Shown piece after piece: positions 26,512 through 35,505 of a stretch of DNA of 64,000 bases (position 1 is the stretch's first letter; each line of letters begins with the position of its first letter). The DNA comes from JAFGUB01 sp050305515 (GTDB taxonomy: Bacteria > Campylobacterota > Campylobacteria > Campylobacterales > Sulfurimonadaceae): NCBI GenBank assembly GCA_050305515.1, contig JBNLFL010000010.1, forward strand, positions 14,727 through 78,726, in the 5' to 3' direction. A program made the translations under genes and the position numbers. The notes under the pieces are model-generated. The model saw only the letters and a list, made by a program, of their open reading frames with translations, was not told the origin of the DNA and did no database searches.

Positions 26512-27527
26512 AAGCGTGCGACCACCCGTTTGGTGTAGAGCCAGTAGGTGCCTCCGAGCCACAGCAGCGCGACGACGGGGATGGTATAAAACAGCAGCAT
26601 CTCCTGCAGCCCCATAACGGCACCGTAATAGAGTAAAATGGCCAGAAAGAGCGAGAGGTAGACATGCCCCTTCTGATGGCGTTCATGGATGACACCGACA
26701 CCGACGATGAAGAAGAGGCTCATCAGCGGAAAGAGGCTCAGCAGGACATCGGTGATGAACATCCTGATCTTGCTTTTACGCCGGTCGGGGTCGAGCCAGA
26801 AGTTGATGGGCGTGCGGTAGGCACGCAGGTCGGTGATGAGCATGTTGTTGATGGACATCTGTTCGAAATTCATCTGCGAAAGCGTGTCATCGTCGTAGCC
26901 GTATCCCGCACCGTCATGCAGGCGCAGCGTCAAAATGCCTTTGTCATTCATGACTTCGGCTTTCTTTGCACCGATAAGCAGCTCCTCCTTGGCATCTTTG
27001 TGAAAGAGCATCACATCGCCGTAGGTATGGTCTTTGTGAGCCTTGCCGATGTAAAGCAGCCAGTCGCCGAAATTATGCCCAAACTCCGAAGCGGAGAGGT
27101 TGAAGTTGGCTTCGCTCTGTTTGAGACGCAGAAAGTTCGTGGAGAGTGTTGTGGCGTGCGGAAACATGACAAAAAAATCGAAGCTCAGCAGCAGGCTCAG
27201 CAGCAGTGCCGGTTTGAGCAGCGTTTGCAGAATGAAGCGCGGGCGGATCCCCAGAGAAAAAACAACGACCATTTCGTTATCGGTCGAGAGTTTGTGCAGC
27301 GTCAGGGTTGCCGCCACAAGAAAGGTGACGGGCAGGGTGTAAAAAAACAGTTCGGGGAGGATGAAGAGATAAAGCTTGAACATCTCCCATACGCTCACCT
27401 GAATCACCGAAGTGTAGGTTGCCAGTTTGATCAGGAAGATCACTGACGCAATGGCAAAGAGCGGCAGAAAGATCGAAAAAAAAAGAACCGTAAAATGCGA
27501 GATGATATAGTCGCGCAGTTTATCCAT
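26508..27527 (-). CDS. LPS export permease, LptF/LptG family
   Basis: 339 residues with three transmembrane helices at each end (about 14-35, 55-75, 95-118; 255-275, 283-303, 310-330) around a central periplasmic beta-rich domain, the YjgP/YjgQ layout. LptF and LptG pair with the ATPase LptB to extract lipopolysaccharide from the inner membrane. In Campylobacterota these permease genes often sit apart from lptB. Sequence here does not separate LptF from LptG with certainty. It overlaps the prepilin peptidase gene by eight bases and truA by four. Confidence 0.85.
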   Translation of the reverse strand: MDKLRDYIISHFTVLFFSIFLPLFAIASVIFLIKLATYTSVIQVSVWEMFKLYLFILPELFFYTLPVTFLVAATLTLHKLSTDNEMVVVFSLGIRPRFILQTLLKPALLLSLLLSFDFFVMFPHATTLSTNFLRLKQSEANFNLSASEFGHNFGDWLLYIGKAHKDHTYGDVMLFHKDAKEELLIGAKKAEVMNDKGILTLRLHDGAGYGYDDDTLSQMNFEQMSINNMLITDLRAYRTPINFWLDPDRRKSKIRMFITDVLLSLFPLMSLFFIVGVGVIHERHQKGHVYLSLFLAILLYYGAVMGLQEMLLFYTIPVVALLWLGGTYWLYTKRVVARF

Positions 27528-28272
27528 AGAGTGATTCCAGGTATGCCATTATCGGAGCATCGAAAAGAAATACGATCCACGTTGCCATGGCAAGAAAAGG
27601 GATGAACGGCACCTGAAGGCTCTCTTCGTCCTCATCGTTGCGAAGCAGCAGCATCGCAGGAAGTGCCAGAATCGCCGAGAGAAAGATGGCGGCAAGGGTA
27701 AGTTTGATGCCCAGCAGTGCGCCCATGGTGGCGGCGATCATGATGTCGGCCTCACCCATCGCCTCTTTTTTGATAGCGTAGGAGAGATAGAAGCGCAGTA
27801 GGGTAAATCCCCCGGCAAAAAGCAGCGCATGGGTGCCGTGCTCTAACAGCATCGGCATGGAAAAGGCACTGAAGATGGCCAGTGTCAGTGCCAGAAGATT
27901 GAGCGAATCGGGCACCATTTTGTAGTAGAAGTCAATAACCGAGAGTGCCAGCAGCAGTACAAAGACTACGGCAATCCCGAGTGTCGGCAGCGCAATGCCG
28001 AGCTTCATGAAGGTCACCAGGAAGATGATGCCGCTGAGCAGTTCGACAATGGGATACTGCTTTGAAATGGGAGCACCGCAAAAAGCGCATTTACCGCGCA
28101 GAAAGAGCCAGGAGAGAATGGGAATGTTGTGCCACGGCTTCAGTTTGGCGTTACATGTAACGCAGTGCGATGCGGGAAAGACGACGCTCTCCTCCTTGGG
28201 TATGCGTATAATCAGGACATTAACGAACGATCCTATCATACTTCCTAATATGAAAACAAAAAGCAGTTCCAC
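27520..28272 (-). CDS. Type IV prepilin leader peptidase / methylase
   Basis: 250 residues, an integral membrane aspartyl protease of the PilD/GspO family. The cytoplasmic loop holds the four-cysteine zinc motif CVTC...CAFC, and the catalytic aspartates are in VIDFYYKMVPD and GEADIMIAA. It trims the leader from type IV pilins and pseudopilins and methylates the new N-terminus. No pilin gene is nearby. The GTG start overlaps the uppS stop by one base. The first CxxC is encoded by a copy of the palindrome. Confidence 0.92.
   Translation of the reverse strand: MELLFVFILGSMIGSFVNVLIIRIPKEESVVFPASHCVTCNAKLKPWHNIPILSWLFLRGKCAFCGAPISKQYPIVELLSGIIFLVTFMKLGIALPTLGIAVVFVLLLALSVIDFYYKMVPDSLNLLALTLAIFSAFSMPMLLEHGTHALLFAGGFTLLRFYLSYAIKKEAMGEADIMIAATMGALLGIKLTLAAIFLSAILALPAMLLLRNDEDEESLQVPFIPFLAMATWIVFLFDAPIMAYLESLYG
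28151..28160. repeat. TTACATGTAA palindrome, copy 9
   Basis: Exact copy in the prepilin peptidase gene, read as Val-Thr-Cys-Asn; it encodes part of the first zinc-binding CxxC. The palindrome extends to GTTACATGTAAC. Confidence 0.9.
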
Positions 28273-28952
28273 TATTTCAATCCCCCGAAGCGCCGTTCAA
28301 TACTCTGAAACGATTTGATAATGGATTGTAGCTCATTGGTGCTAAAGTCCGGCCAAAGTGTGTCGGTAAAGAAAAGCTCCGCGTAAGCGGCCTGCCAGAG
28401 CATGAAGTTGCTGAGGCGGTGGTCGCCGCCGGTACGAATCAGGATATCAACCTCCTGCGTGGCATCGAGTGCGCCGTCGATGGTGGCTTCCGTAATTTCA
28501 ATATTGTTTGATATTAGTTTGTTGATACCGCGGACCAGTTCATCTTTGCTGCCGTAATTGAGCGCGAGCGACTGCACCATAGCGTTACATGTAAGGGTTT
28601 TTTTCTCGACATCACGAATGGTTTTCTGAAGGGATCTGCTAAAGCGGGAGAGGTCGCCGATGGCCTCGAAACGGACATTGTTTTCCAGATAAACGTGCAG
28701 CTCTTTTTTCAGCCACGAGTCAAGCAGTTTCATCAGAAACTCCACTTCCAGTTTGGGACGTTTCCAGTTTTCCGTACTGAAGGCGTAGAGGGTCAGGCGC
28801 TCGACATCGGGATGATGGGCGCAGAAGGTGGTGATGTCACGGACGATCTCCGCACCTTTTTCGTGGCCTTTGACGCGTTGTTCGCCGCGGGCCTGTGCCC
28901 AGCGCCCGTTGCCGTCCATGATGAGGGCGAGATGACGGGGCCGGTTGCTCAC
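28272..28952 (-). CDS. uppS: Undecaprenyl diphosphate synthase
   Basis: 226 residues. The catalytic aspartate is in LALIMDGNGRWA; LYAFSTENWKRP and the C-terminal ILIRTGGDHRLSNFMLW complete the cis-prenyltransferase signature. It condenses eight isopentenyl units onto farnesyl diphosphate to make the C55 carrier for peptidoglycan and surface glycans. GTG start overlapping the coaBC stop (GTGA). In line with glmU in the same operon, which feeds the same pathway. Confidence 0.96.
   Translation of the reverse strand: MSNRPRHLALIMDGNGRWAQARGEQRVKGHEKGAEIVRDITTFCAHHPDVERLTLYAFSTENWKRPKLEVEFLMKLLDSWLKKELHVYLENNVRFEAIGDLSRFSRSLQKTIRDVEKKTLTCNAMVQSLALNYGSKDELVRGINKLISNNIEITEATIDGALDATQEVDILIRTGGDHRLSNFMLWQAAYAELFFTDTLWPDFSTNELQSIIKSFQSIERRFGGLK
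28585..28594. repeat. TTACATGTAA palindrome, copy 10
   Basis: Exact copy in uppS, read as Leu-Thr-Cys-Asn; followed by GGG. Confidence 0.9.
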
Positions 28953-30220
28953 GCTTCAAGCCCTTTGGCCGCGTCAAGAAGGGAGAGTGAGAGTGTCAGT
29001 TTGTCAGCTTTGGGCAGGGAAGTCATGCCCGCTGCGGTGATAAAATCGATGGCATTTTCCGACGTACCGAAACTGCCGGAATTCTCAAGCAGGTTCAGGC
29101 AGACCGCATCGACCCCTTTGGACGTGAGCAGGTTCGTTGCATTTTCTCTGGCATGTGCCGCATCCATTTCGGCTTTGAAAGCGAGCGTGGTAATGCCTGA
29201 TTTGTCAATCGAAGCGAGCAGGTCGATGTTCTGTTTGAGCGGCAGTTGCCACGTCTCGCCGATATCGCCTTTTTTGATTTTTCCCGACTGGGGAAACTGC
29301 GGAACATAATCGCTTACCGCTGCCGCCATAAAGAGGTAGGGCGTTTTCTGGATCAGCGCGATCTGCTCATTGTGCATCAGCGAGGGTTTGGAGAGTTTCC
29401 CTTTTTTGGCAATGCGGATGGAGTTGACGAGATACTCGTGCATCTCTTCGCTGCTTTCGACATCGATGGTGTGAATCGGCGGCAGGCCGCTCTCGCGCCG
29501 CGTGCTGATAAGATTGACGTCGGCACCTTTGAGATAGAGGGCGCTTGCGAGCGCCGAAGCCATTTTGCCGCTGGAAAAGTTACTGACGTAGCGGACTTCA
29601 TCGATCTTTTCAACGGTGCCGCCTCCGGTGACAATGACCCGGCGCTCTTCCCAAAACGGCTCTTTAAGAAGAAGTCTCGCGCCATGCCAGAAGATGGCAA
29701 GCGGTTCGGCAAGCGCGCCGTCACCCACACTCTGGCAGGCCAGCTCCTTGGTCTGCGTCGCGACGGTCTCATACCCCGAAATGCCAAGCATCTTCAAAGA
29801 AGCCTGTGTAATGGGGTTGTGGATCATGTTGGTATTGGCCGCGGGGGCTAGCAGTTTTGTTCCCGGACAGGCCAGTGCCGTCTGGGTGAGAAGGTTGTCC
29901 GCCAGACCGTTGGCAAGTTTGTTCAGGGTGTTTGCGGTAGCGGGTGCGATGAGCAGCAGATCCGCCCAGGTGGCGAGCCCAATATGGTTGTGATCGTCCG
30001 CCCACGACTCGTTGTTTTCAAGAAGGACGCGGTTTCTGCTGAGGGTCTCTAAGGTGAGCGGGGTGATGAAGCGGCATGCCGATTCGCTCATGACCACCCG
30101 TACCTCGGCCCCGGCCTTGACGAAGAGGCGAACGATTTCGGCGCTTTTATAGGCGGAGATGGAGCCGCTCACGCCCAAAGCGATCTTTTTACCGGCTAGA
30201 AGCGTTTCGGGAATCATCAT
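28949..30220 (-). CDS. coaBC: Bifunctional phosphopantothenoylcysteine decarboxylase/synthetase
   Basis: 423 residues. The N-terminal CoaC flavoprotein part has GVSGSISAYKSAEIVR, the active-site histidine in NHIGLATWAD and the loop APAANTNMIHNP (the family's usual methionine in PxMN is alanine here). The C-terminal CoaB part has GGGTVEKIDEVRYVSNFSSG and AAAVSDYVP...KIKK. Together they join cysteine to phosphopantothenate and decarboxylate the product on the way to coenzyme A. ATGA overlap with glmU; GGGAG lies five to six bases before the ATG. Confidence 0.95.
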   Translation of the reverse strand: MMIPETLLAGKKIALGVSGSISAYKSAEIVRLFVKAGAEVRVVMSESACRFITPLTLETLSRNRVLLENNESWADDHNHIGLATWADLLLIAPATANTLNKLANGLADNLLTQTALACPGTKLLAPAANTNMIHNPITQASLKMLGISGYETVATQTKELACQSVGDGALAEPLAIFWHGARLLLKEPFWEERRVIVTGGGTVEKIDEVRYVSNFSSGKMASALASALYLKGADVNLISTRRESGLPPIHTIDVESSEEMHEYLVNSIRIAKKGKLSKPSLMHNEQIALIQKTPYLFMAAAVSDYVPQFPQSGKIKKGDIGETWQLPLKQNIDLLASIDKSGITTLAFKAEMDAAHARENATNLLTSKGVDAVCLNLLENSGSFGTSENAIDFITAAGMTSLPKADKLTLSLSLLDAAKGLEA

Positions 30221-31518
30221 GATTTGCTCCCGAAGAATTTATAGTAAAAGCCGGCAAGCGTGCTCATTTTGGTGCGGCTGATGGCGAGCGCGCCTTTTTC
30301 GACGTTTTTCGTCACCGTCGTTCCCGCGGCGATGATGACGTCATCTTCGATGGTGCAGGGGGCGACGATCTGCGTGTCGCTGCCGACAAAGACGTTTTTG
30401 CCGATGCGTGTCTGGTACTTCTTCTTGCCGTCATAGTTACATGTAATGGTGCCCGCACCGATGTTGCTGCCCTCATCGATGGTGGCATCGCCCAGATAGC
30501 TCAGATGCCCGGCCTTGACCCCTTTTAGCGTCGCCTTTTTGGTTTCGACAAAGTTGCCGACATGGGTGCCTTCGAGATGGCTCTGCGGACGCAGATGTGC
30601 CATAGGGCCGCAGTCGGAGTCGATCATGACGCTCTCTTCAACCACGCTGTGGGCTTTGATGTGGGAGTTGACGATGCGGCTTTTGCCGGTGATGCGCGCC
30701 CCGTTTTCCACGATGCATTCGCCTTCGAACGTAACATCGCTCTCAATATAGATGGTATCGGGAAGCTGCATGAGAACACCCGCATTCATCCACTCCGTCT
30801 TGATGCGGTTTTGATGCATCACTTCGGCGTTGGCAAGATCGGCCTTGGAGTTGACCCCCTTGAAATGCGCTTCATCCACCAGCAGTGGGGCGATGCGAAG
30901 ATGGTCGGTGCGGGCCATGGCAATGACGTCGGTGAGGTAATACTCCTGTTGCGCGTTGGCATTGGAGAGTTTGGGAAGATAGCGCTCGAGCACCGATTTT
31001 TTAAAACAGTAGATGCCCGCGTTGACATGTTTTACATGTAACTCTTCGGGGGTTGCGTCTTTCTGCTCGACAATGCGTTCGACGCCGGCATCGGAGATGA
31101 TGACACGGCCGTAACCGTCGGGGTTTTCAAGATCAAAAATCGACATCGTGATATCGGCATCACTCTCCAAAAAACCGCTCAGTGCTTCGGGTGTGACAAG
31201 CGGCATGTCGCCGTTGAGAACGAGTACTTTCTCATGGTGTGGCGTGACATTCATCATGGCACCGCCGGTTCCGGGGAAATTCACGCTGTCCTGCTCGACA
31301 AAACGGAGTGTCGGAAACTCCGAACGCATCGCCTCCATGACCCGCTCTTTCTGGTGGGCGACCACAACCGTGACGTCATCGCTCAGGCGCAGTGACGCGC
31401 TTACAATGTGCGAGAGCATCGGCTTGCCGCTGATGGCATGCAGGACCTTGGCCGTATCCGACTTCATACGGCTGCCCCTGCCCGCAGCGAGGATGACGAT
31501 GGAGAGTGTTGGTTGCAT
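30217..31518 (-). CDS. glmU: UDP-GlcNAc pyrophosphorylase / GlcN-1-P acetyltransferase
   Basis: 433 residues. The N-terminal uridylyltransferase starts with ILAAGRGSRMKSDTAKVLH, slightly off the usual GTRM...PKVL consensus. The C-terminal left-handed helix has the acetyltransferase histidine in GHLSYLGDA and the conserved ITCNYDG. It makes UDP-N-acetylglucosamine for peptidoglycan and lipopolysaccharide. It is the first gene of the six-gene minus-strand operon glmU-coaBC-uppS-pilD-lptF-truA, in which every junction overlaps. AGAGG is eight bases before the ATG. Confidence 0.96.
   Translation of the reverse strand: MQPTLSIVILAAGRGSRMKSDTAKVLHAISGKPMLSHIVSASLRLSDDVTVVVAHQKERVMEAMRSEFPTLRFVEQDSVNFPGTGGAMMNVTPHHEKVLVLNGDMPLVTPEALSGFLESDADITMSIFDLENPDGYGRVIISDAGVERIVEQKDATPEELHVKHVNAGIYCFKKSVLERYLPKLSNANAQQEYYLTDVIAMARTDHLRIAPLLVDEAHFKGVNSKADLANAEVMHQNRIKTEWMNAGVLMQLPDTIYIESDVTFEGECIVENGARITGKSRIVNSHIKAHSVVEESVMIDSDCGPMAHLRPQSHLEGTHVGNFVETKKATLKGVKAGHLSYLGDATIDEGSNIGAGTITCNYDGKKKYQTRIGKNVFVGSDTQIVAPCTIEDDVIIAAGTTVTKNVEKGALAISRTKMSTLAGFYYKFFGSKS
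30437..30446. repeat. TTACATGTAA palindrome, copy 11
   Basis: Exact copy in glmU, read as Ile-Thr-Cys-Asn within the family-conserved ITCNYDG. Confidence 0.9.
31032..31041. repeat. TTACATGTAA palindrome, copy 12
   Basis: Second exact copy in glmU, read as Leu-His-Val-Lys. Confidence 0.9.
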
Positions 31519-31550
31519 AGTGTGAGCCTCTGCGATGATTTGATTCGCGC

Positions 31551-31556
31551 ATTATA
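31551..31556 (-). promoter_or_regulatory. -10 box of the glmU operon
   Basis: TATAAT on the minus strand in AGTATAATGCGC, 32 bases before the glmU ATG. A plus-strand TATACT overlaps it at 31554-31559. Confidence 0.5.
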
Positions 31557-31664
31557 CTATTTCCATAAGTGCACTTCTCTTAGCGATAGCGTAACATGCT
31601 ACTGGAAACCTTCACATTATAAGAGTATACTTGAGATGGCAATATAGCAGGAAAGGAGAGCGTG

Positions 31665-34600
31665 ATGCTTGAGCAGAAGCAATATAAAAGCAGGCGGCTT
31701 TTAATAATTTTTGTGCCTCTGGCGATTTTCTCAATCGCTTCGATTCTTTTTGAATTTTATGAAATGCATCTGATGCATCATGTCTCGACCGACATGTACG
31801 AACATCCCCTCAAAGTTTCCAATACGGCAATGCATGTTCGGTTGAACGTTTCGAACATTCGTATGAATATGGAAGTGCTTCTGCATACGCCTCCCCGTTC
31901 CGAAAGCGCTCAAAGGCTGCTCGAAGATATTGCATCGCTTGAACGCACCATCGATAATGACCTGCAAATTATTGCCGTAACGATTTTGGGAAAGCAGGGA
32001 AAAAAACTTCTTGAGGGGACACGGGAGGTTTTTGATGCATGGAAGCGGACACGCCAGAATCTAATGACGGAATATGAAGCGCATAATTTGGCGAATGCGG
32101 CGGCGGTTATCAGCGAAAATAGTGTATATGCCGACAAATTTGAAGCTTCAGTTTCGGAACTGTACGTCTATGCGCACAAGAAAGCCATTGGATTTAAAAA
32201 TGATGCCGATCGGATGTTCGGGCAGTTGAAGATCATTGTGAGCGTAGTGGTCCTGGTGTTGTTGAGCCTCTTTAGCGTGATTGCCTATATGACGTCGCGT
32301 ACGATAGCAAGGTATCTATTTAAAAACAGACAGTTGACATCGCTTCTTGAGACAATCAGGGAGATCAATCAAATGGTTGTCAGAGAAAAAAACAGCGAGA
32401 TACTGCTACGGCGCAGCCGGGAGATTCTAAATTCGAGAAACTTGCTGTGTGACATACGCATAGCTGTACAAGAGCTTGATGCGAAGCAACGCGAACGGGC
32501 CATTCCAATCACGTCCAATAATAAAACATACGGTTTTTTAGTGCTGTGTTCGGAGCAGAGAATGATGGATCGGGGGATGCTCATGCTTTTTGAAGAGCTT
32601 GCCGGAGATATCGGCTATGCGCTCTATTATGCGGAATCCGAAGAGCGCTTCAAAAAAGAGGAAGAGCGTTACCGTTTTGCCATAGAAGCGGTTCAGGAAG
32701 GGCTTTGGGACTGGAATCTGGTAACAAACGAGGTCTTTTTCTCGGAGCGCTGGAAAGCGATGCTTGGATATCACAACGATGAATTGGAAAATCGCTTCGA
32801 GAGTTGGGAAAGCCGACTCCATCCGGCAGATAAAGCAGGCGTTTTTGAAGCAGTTCGGGCATCGCATGAAGGGAAAAGCGAATATTTCAGAGCGATTTAC
32901 CGGCTGCGGCACAAAGCAGGAGCGTGGGTATGGATTGAGGCACGGGGAAGTACCTTCTTCGATGAAAACGGCAGACCCGTCCGGATGATCGGTTCCCATA
33001 CCGATATCACGAAACAGAAAGAGTATGAGCTTCAGATTGTTTATCTCAAGGAGCTCTACGGTAATACGATTGACAGTGTCGAAGGATTGATTTTTGTCAA
33101 GGACACAAATTTCGTTTATGTGACCTGTAATCTTGCGTTTGCCAGGCTTGTGGGAAAACCCAAAGAGGAGATTATCGGGAAGAGCGATTATGATATTTTT
33201 TCTAAAGATGAGGCGGATTTTTTTCGTAGGCATGATATAAAGGTGATGGAGCATCGGAATGCGCAGTCGAACCTCGAATGGTTACGTTACCCTGACGGAC
33301 ACCGTTTCTATGCGTTGACGACTAAAGCACCCCTGAGCAATGCTTCGGGAGAACTGATTGGCCTGGTCGGTAATTCAGTCGATATTACGGAACTCAAAAA
33401 TGCCGAAGACGAAGTCAAAACTTCGAATGAGAAGTTTGAAAAAGCGTTTAATAATACCCCAAACCTTATTGTCCTTACCCAGATTTCGACAGGAAAAATA
33501 TTTGATGTCAACAAGACGTTTGAAAATATTACCGGATATACACGCGACGAACTGATAGGCAAAACCACTTTTGACATTAACTTATGGGTACAGACCGAAG
33601 ATCGGGACAGATATGTCGCAAATTTGATGAAAGAGGGTTCTATTCAGGGGGGAATCTTTTCTTTCAACAAAAAAGAGAACGGTATCTTTGTCGCAGAGGT
33701 TTATGCCAGTCTGGTAAGTATTCGGAATGAGCGTTATATTCTTGCCGTTGCCAATGATATTACGCAGCGTCTGGAAACCGAAAAAACGCTTGAGGAGAGT
33801 CACAGACAGCTCTCGGCACTTATGGAGAACTTACCGGGTATGGCTTACCGTTGCCAGAATGACAGAAGATGGACGTTTGAATTCGTCAGCAACGGATGTC
33901 TGGAGTTAACCGGTTATGAAGCCACCACCCTAATCAATTCCCGTTCGATATCGTATGAGGAGCTCATTCATCCCGATGACCGTAACTATGTTTGGAACCA
34001 TGTTCAGGAATGTCTGCGTCATAATGAAGGGTTTGAACTTGACTATCGCATCATCATGGCTGACGGTACGGTGAAATGGGTCTGGGAAAAAGGGATCGGC
34101 ATCATGGAACAGGAGCATGAGGTCATGATACTCGAAGGCGTGATTCTTGATAACAATGCCAGGAAAAAAGCGGAAGAAGCGCTTAAAGAGCAGGAAAAAC
34201 TTATTATGGCGCAGTCGCGTCTGGCCGCCATGGGCGAAATGATCAGCATGATTGCGCATCAGTGGCGCCAACCGCTTACCGTAATTGCCATGAATGCCAA
34301 CAACATGCTACTTGACATTGTCCTGGATAATTTTGATGTTAATACGATCGAAGAGCACAGTCATACCATTGTCGACCAGACGATCTATCTTTCCAAAACC
34401 ATTGATGATTTCCGAAATTTCTTTAAACCGGACAAATCACTCTCAAAAGTAACGATGAAACACGTCATAGAAGAGACACTCATCATTGTCAAAGAGAGTC
34501 TCAGAAACCACAATATCAAAGTAGAGACGACCTATGATTCGCTCTCTGAAGTCGATGCCTACCCCAGGGAACTGATGCAGGTGTTCGTGAATATCATCAA

Positions 34601-34904
34601 TAACGCCAAAGATGCCCTGATTTTACAGGAGAAAGAGGATATGTGGATTACGATTCATATTTATGAAGATGCGACGCATGTGATTACCGAGGTCTGTGAC
34701 AATGCCGGAGGGATCGACACGGAGATAATTACGAAAATCTTTGACCCTTACTTTACCACGAAAGAGAACCAGAACGGGACGGGACTTGGACTCTACATGA
34801 GCAAGATGATCATAGACAAACATCTTGACGGTACTATTGAAGCATCCAACGGTGAAGCGGGTGCCTGCTTTAAAGTCAAACTGCCGAAAGTCAGTTCGGT
34901 TTGA
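31665..34904 (+). CDS. Multi-PAS membrane histidine kinase
   Basis: 1079 residues. A first helix (about 12-32), a four-helix-bundle periplasmic sensor (about 35-205), a second helix (about 208-230), a short GAF-like region (about 245-325), then four PAS domains (about 335-450, 460-580, 590-705, 715-840). The kinase core has H865 in MIAHQWRQPLTVI, an N-box (NIINNAKDAL), DNAGGID and GTGLGLYMSK. No receiver domain is attached and no response regulator lies beside it, so the partner is unknown. The ATG at 31665 is preferred over the GTG just before it because AGGAG is then six bases away. Confidence 0.9.
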   Translation: MLEQKQYKSRRLLIIFVPLAIFSIASILFEFYEMHLMHHVSTDMYEHPLKVSNTAMHVRLNVSNIRMNMEVLLHTPPRSESAQRLLEDIASLERTIDNDLQIIAVTILGKQGKKLLEGTREVFDAWKRTRQNLMTEYEAHNLANAAAVISENSVYADKFEASVSELYVYAHKKAIGFKNDADRMFGQLKIIVSVVVLVLLSLFSVIAYMTSRTIARYLFKNRQLTSLLETIREINQMVVREKNSEILLRRSREILNSRNLLCDIRIAVQELDAKQRERAIPITSNNKTYGFLVLCSEQRMMDRGMLMLFEELAGDIGYALYYAESEERFKKEEERYRFAIEAVQEGLWDWNLVTNEVFFSERWKAMLGYHNDELENRFESWESRLHPADKAGVFEAVRASHEGKSEYFRAIYRLRHKAGAWVWIEARGSTFFDENGRPVRMIGSHTDITKQKEYELQIVYLKELYGNTIDSVEGLIFVKDTNFVYVTCNLAFARLVGKPKEEIIGKSDYDIFSKDEADFFRRHDIKVMEHRNAQSNLEWLRYPDGHRFYALTTKAPLSNASGELIGLVGNSVDITELKNAEDEVKTSNEKFEKAFNNTPNLIVLTQISTGKIFDVNKTFENITGYTRDELIGKTTFDINLWVQTEDRDRYVANLMKEGSIQGGIFSFNKKENGIFVAEVYASLVSIRNERYILAVANDITQRLETEKTLEESHRQLSALMENLPGMAYRCQNDRRWTFEFVSNGCLELTGYEATTLINSRSISYEELIHPDDRNYVWNHVQECLRHNEGFELDYRIIMADGTVKWVWEKGIGIMEQEHEVMILEGVILDNNARKKAEEALKEQEKLIMAQSRLAAMGEMISMIAHQWRQPLTVIAMNANNMLLDIVLDNFDVNTIEEHSHTIVDQTIYLSKTIDDFRNFFKPDKSLSKVTMKHVIEETLIIVKESLRNHNIKVETTYDSLSEVDAYPRELMQVFVNIINNAKDALILQEKEDMWITIHIYEDATHVITEVCDNAGGIDTEIITKIFDPYFTTKENQNGTGLGLYMSKMIIDKHLDGTIEASNGEAGACFKVKLPKVSSV

Positions 34905-35505
34905 ATGAAATTTTCTGAACCTGATACAGCAGCAGGGTGACAACGGTGCCGAACATGGCTCCGGCGAGGACATCGCTGACGTAATGGTTCCAGTTCAGCA
35001 CGCGAGAGAGGCCCATGACAATAGCGTACATGTAAAAGTAGGGCCAGTAGCGCGGCGCCATCAGACTTAGCACGGTAGCAATGGTAAAAGCCGTCGTAGT
35101 ATGGCCGGAAGGGAAGGAGTGGTAGTCATACGCCGTGGGCGGCATGAACCAGAAAAATCCGAATAGCTCCTCGCGCTTGAGCAGGATGGGACGCGCTTTG
35201 CCAAAGAACATCTTGATGACATTGACGGCAAGTCCCGTACTAACGACGGCTATGAACATGAATGCGGCGCGTCGGGCCAATGCTTCGTTTTTTTTGTAAA
35301 ACTTCCAAAAAAGCCATAGCAGTGCCGCAGGAATGAGCCAGTAGGTCGAGTCGGCCCCGTGGCTGAGCGCGTCGAAAATCGGAGAGAGGGTCGCATCATG
35401 GGCAAAGGCAAAACGCGCGGCACTCCGGTCGGCAAAAGCGTATGCCAGCAGAACGAGTGGGGTTCCGATGACGAGAATCAGAGTGATGATACGTTTATGA
35501 CTCAT
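34891..35505 (-). CDS. PAP2-family phosphatase (envelope operon)
   Basis: 204 residues with about six membrane segments. All three PAP2 motifs are intact: KMFFGKARP, SFPSGHT and SRVLNWNHYVSDVLAG. Such enzymes remove phosphate from undecaprenyl diphosphate, lipid A or phosphatidyl lipids on the periplasmic side. It closes an operon with a flippase-like protein, GT9 and GT39, so a lipid-carrier or lipid A substrate is likely. The ATG at 35505 overlaps the GT39 stop (ATGA). Its end overlaps the convergent kinase gene by 14 bases. Confidence 0.9.
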   Translation of the reverse strand: MSHKRIITLILVIGTPLVLLAYAFADRSAARFAFAHDATLSPIFDALSHGADSTYWLIPAALLWLFWKFYKKNEALARRAAFMFIAVVSTGLAVNVIKMFFGKARPILLKREELFGFFWFMPPTAYDYHSFPSGHTTTAFTIATVLSLMAPRYWPYFYMYAIVMGLSRVLNWNHYVSDVLAGAMFGTVVTLLLYQVQKISFKPN